A DNA stretch of 64,000 bases from Tetracentron sinense (GCA_015143295.1 CM026554.1:27559215-27623214), one strand, 5' to 3'; counted from the stretch's first letter, positions 43,435 to 55,501 are shown. The notes: generated by a model from the sequence alone, not told the origin. Made by a program: numbers and translations.

Positions 43435-45770
43435 TGTAGTGCCCCGGAACTTTTTGTACCTAATGAACAGTGTTCTCCTAGCCATTAGCCTTTTTACATA
43501 ATCTAATTAATAAATAAAGAAGAATTTAAAAATTCTAAAATGCCAAAAATGTTCTAATTCGAATGAAAAATCCAACGCAAGTTGAATCGTCAAAATCCAA
43601 TGAACGAGTCAAAAGTTATGACCAAAACAGTAAAATGGACTTAGTGTCAACATTTGCAGAAGACCGATCGCTCGGTCCAAATTAGCGATCGATCAGTCCA
43701 CAACCGATCGATCGGTATCTATCGACTGGTCCAAAATTTTGTATGGGAAAAAATTCCAGAGAGGGTGTTTTCAACCGATCGATCGATCAAAAATACCGAT
43801 CGCTCGGTAGGCCACTGACCACTCAGTCATGAGCACCGATCGCTCGGTCTTTCGCGTTTTGCAAAAATTTTATTAAGGGCTTTTTCATCTTTTGGGCATT
43901 CTACCATTGCCTATAAAGGCTTGCTCGAGCCATAAGGGTTCATAAACCCTAAGGCATTATATTTTGAGTGAGAGTGAGAGAGGAGAAAGAGGTTTTCCTC
44001 CTAAAGTTTCAACTTGAGAGAATCAAAGGATTGAGAACCCTAGAATCATCCAAAAGGCTTGGAATTCTCAAATGCACCCTCAAGCATGTGTGGAGTTCCT
44101 CCTCCAAGCTCGGGAAACGTTTCCCACAACTTTCTCAAGGGTTTCTTGCCCTTTTTCAAAGTTAGTACACCTTACTAACTCACTTAGCAATAACCTAGGT
44201 TTCTCTATTGAAAATGATGATTCTTGATCTTGTGTTCTTATTTCTATGAAGTGTACCATCTTCCCTAAATATAAATAAGATAAATAAATGGTGTAAATGT
44301 CTGATTGGTTTGGCGATTGGATGCCGTATGGGTGATGAATGTGTGTTGGAAGAAAACGGTGGATGGACATTTCAAGCATAATGAATATACCTTACGTGGT
44401 TTGATGAAATGTATGCGCTAAGAAATTAAATTGAAATGACTATGCATGTGTTTGATAAAATACCCAAACGAGAATCTAATGGATTTAATGAAGAAAATGA
44501 AAGCAGGCTTTATGTGATTTTCCCTAAAAATAATAAGTTGATCGAATGCTCCATATGTTGTCTAAATTCTCGCATGATTTTATTAAGAATGAAAATGTTA
44601 TACATCTTTCCTTTGTTGCACATGCTATCATGATCACTACAAGTGCTACTCACACGATTCCTTTTAATTGTTCATGTCATCATGATTATTACACATCGCC
44701 TCACACACACACATGCATATATTAACCGAGATTTTTCTAAAGTATAAAGCATACGAAACAACAAGAACAAGAATGTGATTCACGATACGAATGATAAAGC
44801 CGGACATCGGGCCAGTCGAGGGTAGGGCATATCGCAAGATATGTCATACCTGGCTCACAAGAAAACAAGACAAGGAGGTTGGTGTACCTTTTCTATATAT
44901 ATATATTTCGTTGAAGGGAACTTACGTTCTCGGCTCACAAGTCGCTTCAAGGACACTAACCTCTGGCTCACAAGAAAATAAGCAAGTCAAGTCAAGAACA
45001 TGACAAGTGATTCCAATAAGAACAAGACAATTATGCGTGATTCTTTCGAACGAAACCAAGACAATAACAAGTTTTCAAAACATGACAAGCAAATTTTGAA
45101 AGAAACACAAAAGGCTATTTTCAAGAATAAGACATGATTTTTAAGCACAAGTTTTATCGGATTTTCGCATTCATTCAAGCATGTCAAGACTGTTACATTG
45201 TTTTACTTACAATGCTGTGAATGCCATATGTTGTTATTATTGTTTTAAATTGAAATGATGAATTATATATCGTTGCTCTTGTGTGATTGTTATTGCTATG
45301 GTTAGTTAGTGGCTTGTACTCGTTGAGTATTCCATACTCAGCTGTACTTTTATGTCGGCAGGTACCGAGGAAGCCTTTAACCCTGAGCCTTGGGTTGAGG
45401 AAGAGTATGCTGAGGAGAGAGAGCCTCCTATCCCAATACAGTCGCAGGAGGATAGAGATCGTGACATTTGGCCTTACTTAGATTACTGTTGAGCATAGTG
45501 GGCTCAATAGTTCTTTTTGTATTTTGATAGGTGGGCATGTCCACCTTTGACTTGATATATTATGTATATGTTAACTTGGAATATTGTTTTGAGTTATAGA
45601 AGAAAAGAAAAAGTTAGTTCACGCTTCCGCATTCATGATATAGCTTCTGCGCTTTGATTAATGTTATTATTATGTTATGTTTACCTTGTTCATTACAGGA
45701 TGGTTTGGCAGGTATGAATAGTCACATCTAAAGTATCCTTAACTCTTGGGGGGTATTTTGGGGCACGACA
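43435..45770 (+). mobile_element. Solo LTR A (Gypsy-type, TGTAGTGCCCC...GGGGCACGACA)
   Basis: 2336 bp, TG...CA, flanked by TATGT (43430-43434) and TATGC (45771-45775), a TSD with one mismatch. U3 has CGATCGATCGG words at 43660-43850, then TATA at 43911-43917, a CTCACAAGAAAACAAG-rich block (44860-45000), a hairpin and CAG (45322-45361) and a short frame. Same family as LTRs B and C by start, end and the word GCAAGTTGAATCGTCAAAAT. Confidence 0.82.
45361..45492 (+). other. Short conserved frame EPWVEEEYAEE in LTR A
   Basis: Immediately after TATGTCGGCAG an open frame of 43 codons plus stop contains NPEPWVEEEYAEEREPP and ends RDRDIWPYLDYC. LTR B retains a - strand relative (EPCVKEYVEE, then RDLDIWPY near 46550-46660), and LTR C has PGPWVEEEYVEE. 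Product or function unknown. Confidence 0.45.
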
Positions 45771-46689
45771 TATGCAACTCCAAAGGAGCCCCCTGTCCAA
45801 AAATCTCTAGAGAGAGAAAGTGAGGAGAGAGAAAGTAAAGAAAGTGGGGGTAGAGAGAGGAGGTCTACCCTAGGGTTTTTCGACATTTCCAACGTGTTGG
45901 CAACATCCATTTCATCACCCAGAGCCTCGATTGGCATGTAGAGAGAGAAAGTTAGAGAGAGAAAGTGGAAGCTAGAGAGACAAAAGGTTCATCTTGTGGT
46001 TTATTGACGTTCTGGACGTAACCGCTCCGTCTATTTTGGCCTCTGAAACCTCGTTCAGCGTGTGAGAGGTAAAATCCCTTTCTCTCTCTTCTATTTTCTC
46101 TATTAAATATGCTTTTTATATATGGAATGGTATGCGTGATGATGTGTGGAAGAAAAAGGCTCGAAGACCCGACATGCGATGCATGGAATGGATGGAGATG
46201 TATGGAAATTGAGTAGAGGGGCGTAGCCCTCGATTTTGGGCTGAATAGCTCGGAATTTTGGCTACATGGAATAATTTGTGACGATGTGTGCATGAAAAAG
46301 GGTCGGAGTGTCGCGCCCCAAAATCCACCTTAGGAGATAGGAGGGACTTTGTGCATGACTAAACATAACATGATGAACCAACCTATGAACTATACAAAGC
46401 AATAACGTAGCAGAAGTGTAATAAAAATTTTCTTTTATGTATACCAACTGTATTCCAAGTTCCAAAGTACAAAACTAATGACTTAAGACATATACAAGTG
46501 ACTCCCAAAAGAATTTCCAAAATACATTTCACTCTCTCTCTCATCTCTGAATAATACCTCGGATAGGGCCAAATGTCAAGATCCCTATCACCCTCAGGAT
46601 AGTCGCCTATCGGTTCTTCAACATACTCCTTAACACATGGTTCCAGAACACTTATTGTAGAGGGATCCGGATAAAAATTTATGCGAAAA

Positions 46690-48882
46690 TTGAATCCCCT
46701 AGATCTTAACACCATAGAAAGCATCAAAATTATCTAAGAGTTTTAGTCATATCACCTCGGTGAATGCTTTTCACCGGTGAAGCTTAAATCCACTCGAATT
46801 GTCAGAACTCTTTGTAGAGATTTCTCCGAAAAAATACTAGAAGCTCGATCCTTATTCTTCGCTATCCCCACGAAGCTTTAGAATCTCCTTTAGAATTATA
46901 TAAGTAAGAGAAAGAAGATGGAGTAATGGTGTAGAGCTTCTATCACCAAAAGTACTAGAGTTCAAAACCCTAGATTTGCAAAACCCAACTTTGGACCACC
47001 TGGTAGCTCACGAAAATCCCTAGGGGTATCCCCTAGGGCTCACAGTTTGGAGAGAGAGAGGAGAGGAGAGAAAAAATTATGGAGAAAAGTGCTTAATGGT
47101 CTAGGGTGTTGGGATATTTATAGATTAGGATCCTATCCTAATCCTAATCCTACTCCAACTTGATCTTATCTCTTAAGGAATTATTTAACAATAATAACTC
47201 TTATTATTTAATAAATAATTTCCTAGTTTATCTATAACTACTCTAGTTATAGAAGACCTTCTAATTAAGGAGTCATTCTAATAAGAGGGTTCCTTAATTA
47301 AAGGGATAAGTCAACATCCTAACTCAAAGTAGGAAACCTAGTCAAACTAGGAGTCCACAAGGGGGGCATGAGCACTAAAGGGGCGTGAATTTTGGGGAGC
47401 TTTAAACTCCTTTTTGCAATCTAACTTTATGTCATCTTAATCCTTATTGCAATCCAACCATTGGATTTAAATTTCATAATTAAATGAATTATATTTCAAC
47501 AATTATTCAATTAAACAAATCCTAATCCAATTAGGATTTCTCAAGTGGGCGCCCCACCCTAGGGTTTAAACCCATGGGCTTTGGCCCATATTAAAGGTCC
47601 ATTTTAATGGATTTATGGATATGGGTCAAACCCATTTCCCCTTTAATTATGTTAGTTAAATAATTGCTAAAATAATCCATATGTTTAAACTAACAATTAA
47701 TTTAAACAATAGATTAACTTTTAATCTATTTAATTAAATGATTAACTTTTAATCACTTAAAATAATTGATTAACTTTTAATCAATTACTGAGCTTGTATT
47801 TCTTACGTGAGCACCTCCACAGATTGCTCTGGGACATTCTTACCCTGGCTTACCCAATGTTATCCCATTGACCCTAAATGGAAATTACATCGGAATTACA
47901 GGTGACGTGAGATATCCATGTTGCAATTGAATCCCAGTGTATGAACATTAACCATTATGGATCCCGCCACATGAACTTTTAAATTCAATTTATCCTTCCA
48001 AATACATTATCTCTAATGGACCTTCGAGATTGACATACTATCTAACCCATAGCCCATTACAAATCATCCGGGTTTTCAAGACTTATGATTAAGCCATGAG
48101 AAACAATTTCTCATGAAAAACATTTTGAGAAAATTCTTTAATAAGTATGATACTTTTTAATAAAAGTGTATTTCAAAACTTATTTTGTTTTCAAAATCAC
48201 CTGCGCAGGATTTGAACTTAATCAACTGTTTTACCCGAAACTTGGATAATCTCTCAAATTAATGAGCATAGATTTCTTGTTTGAAATTCATCATGACTCG
48301 AACAACTTTCTGACTATCTAACTGTCACTGTAATGTATTCTCTAAGTTATAAAATACGTTGGTGGAATCAAAACAGTCAGATCACCGCTCAGTCATAGAT
48401 GAACTCATCAGATCTAAGGATCATCAAAACCGTTCAATGTGAATGAGAGACCAACTATCTGATAGTATATTTATGCAAGAAGTCTCTCATTGAATGTAAT
48501 CAATTAGTGTACATTTAAACACCCATATGTTGATGTGTAGTCTCCACTACAATAGTTCGAGATAAAACTACATCTCAACTATTGAGAACATTTTAGCATT
48601 CTGGCAGCCATATAAGTGACGTGTCCAGCTTCACCCATAGCTATGACTATATAAGGTATAAGGAACCGGAAAGTTATATCTGCCTGTGATAATCTAATCA
48701 CATAACTTTCTTACAATATATCCTATGGACCTTTATCGATATCTCATATCGTATAGACCATCTCATGATCATGGTCACTTACCCATAATGAATACACAAT
48801 AGATTAAGAAGAAGTCTTTATTAATCAAATTAATAAGAATCTAACAATCTAAATGACTTTTCTGGGCATTATGTCTAACACA
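46690..48882 (-). mobile_element. Copia-type LTR nested in LTR B (left edge approximate)
   Basis: The right edge is clear: the - strand starts TG(TG)TTAGACATAATGCCCAG at about 48880. The left edge lies between about 46660 and 46740, and I could not read a matching TSD. A - strand TATA (CTATAAATATCCC) lies near 47113. No internal domains are present, so it is probably another solo LTR. LTR B resumes at about 48890 with its hairpin region. Confidence 0.65.
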
Positions 48883-49346
48883 TATATCAAAAGGACTTGC
48901 CGAAGATAATAGTTCGGCTGAGCATGGAATACTTAGCGTATACAAACACTATAGTAGCAAGTAGTAGACATTAATAATAACATGCTTTACAAGTAAAGAC
49001 AAAATGACAATTCAATGAAATAGGCGAAACAAGCATACTTGAATACTCAGACAAGGAAACTATGACACTTTTTAAAATATAGCATGTGCAAGCTTTTCAA
49101 AATCTTCCTTCTAAACAATACTATACAAGCTCTACTTTGAGATATTCCTTTCAAAACAAAGTGCTTCCCTTCTCGGAACACCTTATGAGATAAGTTAAAA
49201 GATAAAGTGTTTCCCTTCCCGGAACACCTTATGAGATGAGTTCTTACAAGACAAAGTGTTTCCCTTCTCAAAACACCTTATGAGATGAGTTCACTTTACA
49301 AAACAAAGTGTTCATGTTCGTAACACCTTTAAGACGAATTCCTCTT

Positions 49347-49490
49347 TACAAAACTTTACAAGCAAGGCATCATGCCCTTGGTTACAAAACTTTACAAGCA
49401 AGACATCAAGCCCTTGATTATGAAAATTTACAAGCAAGGCATCAAGCCCTTGAATACAAAACTTTACAAGCAAGGCACCAACCCTTGAAT
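49347..49490. repeat. 36-bp tandem array in LTR B
   Basis: Four units of TACAAAACTTTACAAGCAAG plus GCATCAAGCCCTTGAT with small changes; period 36 bp. A second set of GAACACCTTATGAGATGAGT units lies at about 49150-49320. Both sit in the transcribed half of the LTR. Confidence 0.85.
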
Positions 49491-50804
49491 TCTTTCAAAA
49501 CCAAATTCTACTTTGAGAAAACCCTCACGTCGAGACAAAACTCCTTTTCAAGCCAAAATCATTCTTTAAGACAAAACTCATGTTGATTCAAAAAAAATAT
49601 TTCAAAATAGAAGTGCATGTGATCATTGGTGAGCAACAACAAGCAAAATCCCTAATCGTTTAATAACATAGTCATAGTTTACAAAAATCAAGGTCATAGA
49701 CCTTGATTTCCCAAGCATCAAACTAACCTAATTTCTATTAATGAAATACAACGAGCTAGGTTTAGTATAGTGTATCTACCTTGGAAAGGTCGAAACCCCT
49801 TTGATCTTAAAGTTTGAGATGGTTGAGAAGCTTGGAGGAGTGAAATCATGCTTGAGGAAGAAGATCCAAGCCTTGGGATGCAAGAATCATGCTCTTCTTG
49901 ATCTCAAATGAAAATCCATTTTGGAAACCCTAACTCTCTCCCTTTTCTTCTCAAAATATGTTTCTCAAAGTGTTAAAACACTTAATCCCACGAAAATTAG
50001 GTATTTATAGGGTTAAGGTTGAAAAAATCAAGCTTATACCTTTTAAAAATCCAATTTTCGCATCCCCGCATGCAAATGTCGACATTTGGGTTACAGATGT
50101 CAACGTCTGGGTTGATTTGAGCATCTGTTTGTCCCAAAAATCGACGTTTAGTTACAGACATCGACGTCTGGGTGATCTGACTAACTTGAGTTTTTCCCGC
50201 TTTGGTATTTCGACCATAACTTTTGACTCGCTTATCGGATTTTGATGATTGAACTTGCATTGGACTCCTCATTCAAAGGAAAATAATTTTGTGGCTAATG
50301 GAAAATCTTAATTCTGAGTTATTAATTGTTTAAATGGCTTCTAAATCTGAATGGTCTAGGATGGATTACAGCAGACCAGAATTTCAGCAAATCAGATTTG
50401 AGAAATCCAACTTTTAACCTAACTTCGACTAAAAATCTAAAAAAATGATAAACATGAACATCCAAGAGGGTTTCGATATCTTTCTAAATGCTCAAGAATC
50501 ATTCGATTCCGATCATCGGTGACCAAACTAGAGTCTCTAAAGTTGAGGTATGTTAAGACATTCCCCTTTTGACACTAGAGTATTTTCTACTCTTGCATTC
50601 AACATCCATGAACCTAGGAAAACATTCTTAAGACATTTTCATATATTTAGAAAATCAAGATCTCTTCATCATCGAGAATCATTCAAGACTTTACACATAG
50701 CCTCAAGCCTTGAACACTATTCACTGTGCAGATACATTTGGGTCTGGGGTTCTGCACGGAGACCCGATATTATGTGTATGGAATGGATGGGTGTAAGTCT
50801 AAAA

Positions 50805-51705
50805 TGTCTTGGCTAATTCTGTATCAAAACATAGGTCTTAGTGGTGTCTTGTTTAAGTCAACTTGTCATGCTTGGTAAAGCTTCAAGAAGCCGAAGAAGA
50901 GGGAAGAAATCTACATCAAGCATTGCCTCCGGTTTTAGAAAGGTAATTAACTTTGTGACCCATAACCTAGGTTGGAATTTTCTTAGAAAATCTTATAATG
51001 AACCTAGGAGGTTAATGTTTTTCCCATGGAAAATGACCCAAGTGGCATGCTTATGAAAAATAATTAAGTATGCTTCAGCGGTCGACTGAAGGGGATAACC
51101 GGTCGACCGATTGAAGTGATTTTTGTTAGGGTATTTTTTTCCAGAGAGGGTTAATTTGACCGGTCGACCAATGGTCATGGCCGGTCGACTGAATGGCATA
51201 AAATTCGTATTGTTAGTCTTCTAACCTTATCCAAATACCTTGGGGACTATAAATACTTATTATATAAGACCTAGTTCGATAGATTTTTTGAGAAAGGTGT
51301 GAGAGGTGATCAAAAAACACTTTCTAGGGTTTTCATTGTTCTTGATCGACTACTCTTGATCCCTCCCTTCTCAATAGCTCTAGAGAATGCAAGATTGCTT
51401 TTAAATCCTTTGATCTTGCATTGTGTGATCTTAGATGTTTTAAGATTCCTCTAGAGAGAGAGTGATATAAAAATTGATTCAAAAACCCCAACACGTGTGT
51501 GTCTTTGGCCGGAGTATGTGATCCAGAGCCTTCGTAGAGGGAGATCGATCTTTGGAGATTGTGGAGTTGAGAAACTGGAGCTACTGTGGTGGAGATCGAA
51601 CCAGGTCGTTCGTGGTCTACAAGATGAAGATCCTATACCAAGGAACGTAGTGTCGTGTCCATGTTGGGTAAGGTCTAAGTCTTGTACTGTTAATCTCTCT
51701 TAGTG
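50805..51705 (+). repeat. Partial Copia LTR (relative of 18799-20307)
   Basis: Starts TGTCTTGGCTAATTCTGTAT, has GGTCGACCGG-type palindromes at 51079-51190, and a TATA box GGACTATAAATAC at about 51244. It ends at about 51705, soon after CTTGTACTGTTAATCTCTC, a word with a close match in the solo LTR read on its - strand. The 3' part is missing where the LINE sequence begins. Confidence 0.6.
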
Positions 51706-52784
51706 GATACTCTCATTACAAAAAATGAGAATATCATCGGCAAACAGAAGGTGGGTAATAGGGATAGCATGTCTCAAAGTTCTGAAATACCCGACCTTAT
51801 TGTCCTGAAAGATAGCCTTTAATCCTCTACTCAATACCTCTTATGCTAGAATAAATAAAGTTGGGGATAAAGGATCACCTTGTCTCAAGCCCCTCGAAGA
51901 CTAAAAGAAACCGTGAAATCTCCCATTGAGAATAACCAAGAAGAAAGGAGCAGAGATACAACCTTTAATAAGCTGCAAAAACTTATGATTGAATCCAAAT
52001 TTTTTAAAAGCCAACATCAGAAAATTCCAATCTACTCTATCATAAGCTTTCGCCATATCTAATTTAAATATCACATTACCTCCTCGAACTTTTTTGTTGA
52101 TGTTGGAAGTAAGATCTTGAGCCATAGATATATTATCTATAATGTTCCTGCCTTTGACGAATTCTGATTGCTCATCTGAAATAATCTTAGGAAGGATATG
52201 ACCCAACCTGGAAGTAATTACTTTTGTGATAATTTTGTATAAGACATTGCATAAGCTGATTGGACGAAAATCACCAAAAGTTGTAGGATTCTCCACTTTA
52301 GCTATCAAACACAACACAATAGCATTAATGGCTCTAGGAATAACGCCCTGATCAAAGAAATATTGGATCGCATTTACCAGGTCATCTTTGATTATCTCCC
52401 AACAATGCCGAAAAAAAATCCCGAAAATCCATCTTGTAGAGCCCCAGACTTTTTCATGCTTAAAACATGACACTTTCGTTGTCATTTTGCCTTTTTAAGA
52501 GGTATAATTAATAAATGAGGAAGAATTTGGAAATTTTGAAATGTCAGAATTGTTCCTCTTCGAAGTACGAACACAACGCAAGTTGAATCGTCAAAATCGG
52601 ACGAACGAGTCAAAAGATACGGCCAAAACAGTCTGGACCTGTAGGAAATCGTAGCTCAGTTATGCACTAAGGACGTGCTCTGACGTCGTACTCTGATAAC
52701 GTAGCATGGACAACGTACTCTGATAACGTATACTGTGTGCATCCGTTGTACAATTCACAACGGGCACGTTGTACAACTCACCAT

Positions 52785-53006
52785 GGGTACGTTGTACAGC
52801 ACCACGGGCACGCTGTACATAAGACAACGGACAACGGGTACGTCGTGCAGCTCACCACGGGTACGTTGTACAGCACCACGGGCACGCTGTACATAAGACA
52901 ACGGACAATGGGTACGTCATGCAGCTCACCACGGGTACGTTGTACAGCACCACGGGCACGCTGTACATAAGACGACGGATAACGTGTTCAGCACTGTCCA
53001 CAACAG
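52785..53006. repeat. 74-bp tandem array in U3 of LTR C
   Basis: Three units start at 52785, 52859 and 52933 (period 74), each with GGGTACGTTGTACAGCACCA and CGGGCACGCTGTACATAAGA. More loosely related CAACGGG/CACTGTTCACAGC words continue to about 53130. Confidence 0.9.
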
Positions 53007-54530
53007 ACAACGTGTTTGGCACTGTTCACAGCTCAACGAGCTCAGCACTATGCACAACACAACGGACAACGGGTTCGGCACCCTTCACAGCACCACGAGT
53101 TGGCACTGTTCACAGCACAACGAGTTCGACACTCGTGTTTTTACAGAAATTTAGTAAGGGTGTTATGGTCTTTTGTCAGTTCACTATTACCTTAAGAGTC
53201 TAACCCGAGCCCTTAGGACATCATTCGACACTTAGAGAGTTTGAGAGAATAGGAGAAAGGGGAGAAGGCGATTCCAACCTAGGGTTTCCATTTTGGAGAG
53301 AAATCAAAGGGTTTTGAAACCCTAGATCAACCTTAAGCCCGTTTTCTTCAAGATTTCGGTTCAGGCATTGTGGAGCTCGCGATCCAAGCTAGGGCAGCAA
53401 CTCACAGTCATTTGGAAAGAGGGTTTCTTTCTCATTTCTTCAAGGTCGGTACTTTTTACTACCCTCCTTGTTATAGTTCTTCTTTCCCCTTCTTTTCTTT
53501 TGATTTGCTTTCATTTACACATGTGCTATGAGATGGATGAATGGTGAATGGTAAATGGTGAATGGTGAATGGTGAATGGAGATGTAAGGGGCGATTGGAT
53601 GCCAGTGGTTGTGTGGTGATGATTAAAACGGGGAAGGGCATTGTTCCAATAATGAACATACATGTATGATTGAGTAAAACCATCTAGAAAAGCTTGTTGT
53701 AGGGTAAATCCATAATGAACACACCATGTTTGATGAAATGCCAAGGTGAATACAGTGAGCTGTAAATTAGGAAATGCATGCCTAATAAATTCTGAATATT
53801 GCTAGAACCTATGATAGGGTGTTTCCTGCTTTCCCTAAATGCTATGAATATTGAATTGCTCAATCTTTGATGCTATATGTGTTGTGAAATTACCCAATTG
53901 TCATGTTTAAATTTAAATGCAAGTATGTACACGATTCTCACGAGCACAGCATGCATGGCATGATTTATCGAGGTTTACAAGAACATGGTTAGAGGTGGGA
54001 CATATCCTACGATATGTTTTACCTCGCTTTTCACAAGAAGACAAGAACCAACATTTCCACGAGGGGTCTCCCCTCACTCACAAGTGCATATCATGAAGAA
54101 GGGCCTCCCTTCCCTCGCAAGTACATACATATCATAAAGAAGGGTCTCCCTTCCCTCGCAAGTGCATTGCATAATGAAGGGTCTCCCTTCCCTCACAAGT
54201 GCATCTCACAAGTTACATGATCACAAGCAAGCATGCATGACATGACACGACATACAAGAATTAAGTAAGATAGACAAGACAAGCTTTCAAGTACGAAAAG
54301 ATATTTCAAGTCAAGTCAAGTGCACGATGTTTTCAAGAGGATTTATCGGTTTTCTACAAATTACAAGCATGATTATAAACTGCTTTACTTCCTTGTATGA
54401 TGTGAATTGTTTCCGTTTGACATGTATGAATTGCTCCTGATCATGTATTGCCATTTCTATGCTATAATTGTTGGTTAGTATTTAGTACCCGCTGAGTATT
54501 CCATGCTCAGCCGTACTTCTTATGTCGGCA

Positions 54531-54641
54531 GGTTCTGAGGGAGCTGCTGCTCCATTTGATGTTTGTGCTCCTGGTCCATGGGTGGAAGAGGAGTACGTCG
54601 AGGAGCCTTTGGAGGAACCTCCCATAGAGGGTTATCAGTAG
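54531..54641 (+). other. Short conserved frame PGPWVEEEYVEE in LTR C
   Basis: After TATGTCGGCAG the frame GSEGAAAPFDVCAPGPWVEE continues EYVEEPLEEPPIEGYQ to TAG at 54639-54641. The match to LTR A is best at PWVEEEY. Function unknown. Confidence 0.45.
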
Positions 54642-55501
54642 GTGGTGATTAGATTCTGAGTGGATTAGCTGTGGGTGAGATGAGAGTTAGATTCATGTAT
54701 TTTGGCGGGCATGTCCGCACTTTCTTTTGGTGACTTTTTGTATAAACTTGGATTTGCGTATGTATATACATAGAGGTTTGGTAGACTTCCGCTGTGCTAT
54801 GTTAGAGTATGTTTCCGCTGTTTATGTCCTCTATTGTATATGCTCTGTGGGTTTTGCAGGTTGGTTTGTCAAGCAAATCATGTTTAGTCGTCCAAAGTTC
54901 ACTCTAACTCCTAGGGTGGGTTTTGGGGCGCGACACATCTAGTCCAGGCACTCCTAAAGGCTGCATTTCAAAGATCACTTGATGAATTTCCTTCATATCA
55001 GGCATCTTACATAACCCTTCATTATCTTCATTCGAAACTAAAGACGGAATAAAATCCATGATGTTATCATCCCCAGACATTGAATCTGAAAGTAAAATTC
55101 TTTGGAAGAACCTAACTGCTTCTTTTCCCATGTCCTCCTCCGTAGTTAAATTATTCCCATTTTTGTCTTTGATAGCATGCACCATATTCCTTTTCTGATT
55201 ATGCTGATAGACTGCATGGAAAAAATTTGTATTTTTGTCCCCCTCTTTCAACCAATGTTCTCTGGAATTCTGCTTCCAATAAATCTCTTCATAGTAAAGA
55301 TATTTTTTTAGCTCATTCCTAGCAATACATAACTACTTGTGCCCCTCTTTAGTGCAATTGTCTTGCATATTGTTCTCTAATTCTTCTGCCTTACTTTCAC
55401 AAGCCCGAAGCTGAATAAATATGTTTCTAAACCTGTTTTTGTTCCATGCAGAAAGAACAAATTTTAAAGATTTAAGTTTCAAGAAAAACGAAGTAAGAAG
55501 G

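Larger units (their letters stand above)
46309..50756 (-). mobile_element. Solo LTR B, reverse orientation, split by a Copia LTR
   Basis: On the + strand it begins TGTCGCGCCCCAAAATCC and ends GGGGTTCTGCA, with a perfect TSD CGGAG (46304-46308, 50757-50761). Without the Copia LTR it is about 2.2-2.3 kb, like A. Its - strand TATA is CCCTATAAATACC near 50001-50012. Upstream on that strand, 50079-50180, lie GTCGAC/GACGTCG words. A 36-bp ACAAGCAAGGCATCAAGCCC array (49347-49490) lies downstream of the TATA. Confidence 0.82.
42700..50804 (+). repeat. Broken LTR (TGTAACGACCC type) hosting two solo LTRs
   Basis: The visible pieces are 42700-43434, 45771-46308 and 50757-50804. The start TGTAACGACCCAAAATTTT is a typical LTR start. 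The continuity of the pieces is shown by the TSDs of the insertions between them (TATGT/TATGC and exact CGGAG). It has its own TATA (CTCTATATAAAGGGG near 43397-43411). Inside, 46141-46308 and 46285-50800 share a GACCCGA...ATGGAATGGATGG unit, a diverged duplication. Its right end is lost under the next LTR. Confidence 0.6.
52435..54935 (+). mobile_element. Solo LTR C, inserted in the LINE
   Basis: 2501 bp, TGTAGAGCCCCAGAC to GGGGCGCGACA, with a perfect TSD CATCT (52430-52434, 54936-54940). Same family as A and B. Its U3 holds GTACGTTGTAC words in 74-bp repeats instead of CGATCG. It also has a 36-codon frame after CAG at 54531 and a hairpin GCTGAGTATTCCATGCTCAG at 54491-54511. Confidence 0.9.
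51706..55501 (-). mobile_element. LINE (L1-type) reverse transcriptase fragment, interrupted
   Basis: - strand reading order: 55501-54936, then 52434-51706, with solo LTR C between. The first part has EGDKNTNFFHAVYQHNQKRN and a coiled region upstream. The second has NAIVLCLIAKVENPTTFGDF, RPISLCNVLYKIITKVIT, the DMAKAYDRVDW core and, near 51740, HLLFADDILIF with the catalytic Asp pair. A stop after GRFHGFF separates the last part. The endonuclease half is missing where the Tat element starts at 55502 and may resume beyond the window; the 3' end is missing at about 51706. Dead copy. Confidence 0.8.

Noticed and set aside
42792-43488. Frames of 95-123 codons on the + strand
   Set aside because: They overlap each other in different frames within LTR sequence and have no domain; the promoter-like TATA runs through them.
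42700-45770. A single 3-kb LTR from 42700 to 45770
   Set aside because: A second LTR start (TGTAGTGCCCC at 43435) with its own TATA box, and the matching start of LTR C, show a separate LTR inserted into an older one; TATGT/TATGC marks the junction.
46066-46727. Overlapping - strand frames of 67-114 codons
   Set aside because: They lie within LTR D and LTR B. Only the short EPCVKEYVEE stretch has a counterpart in other LTRs; the rest is chance.
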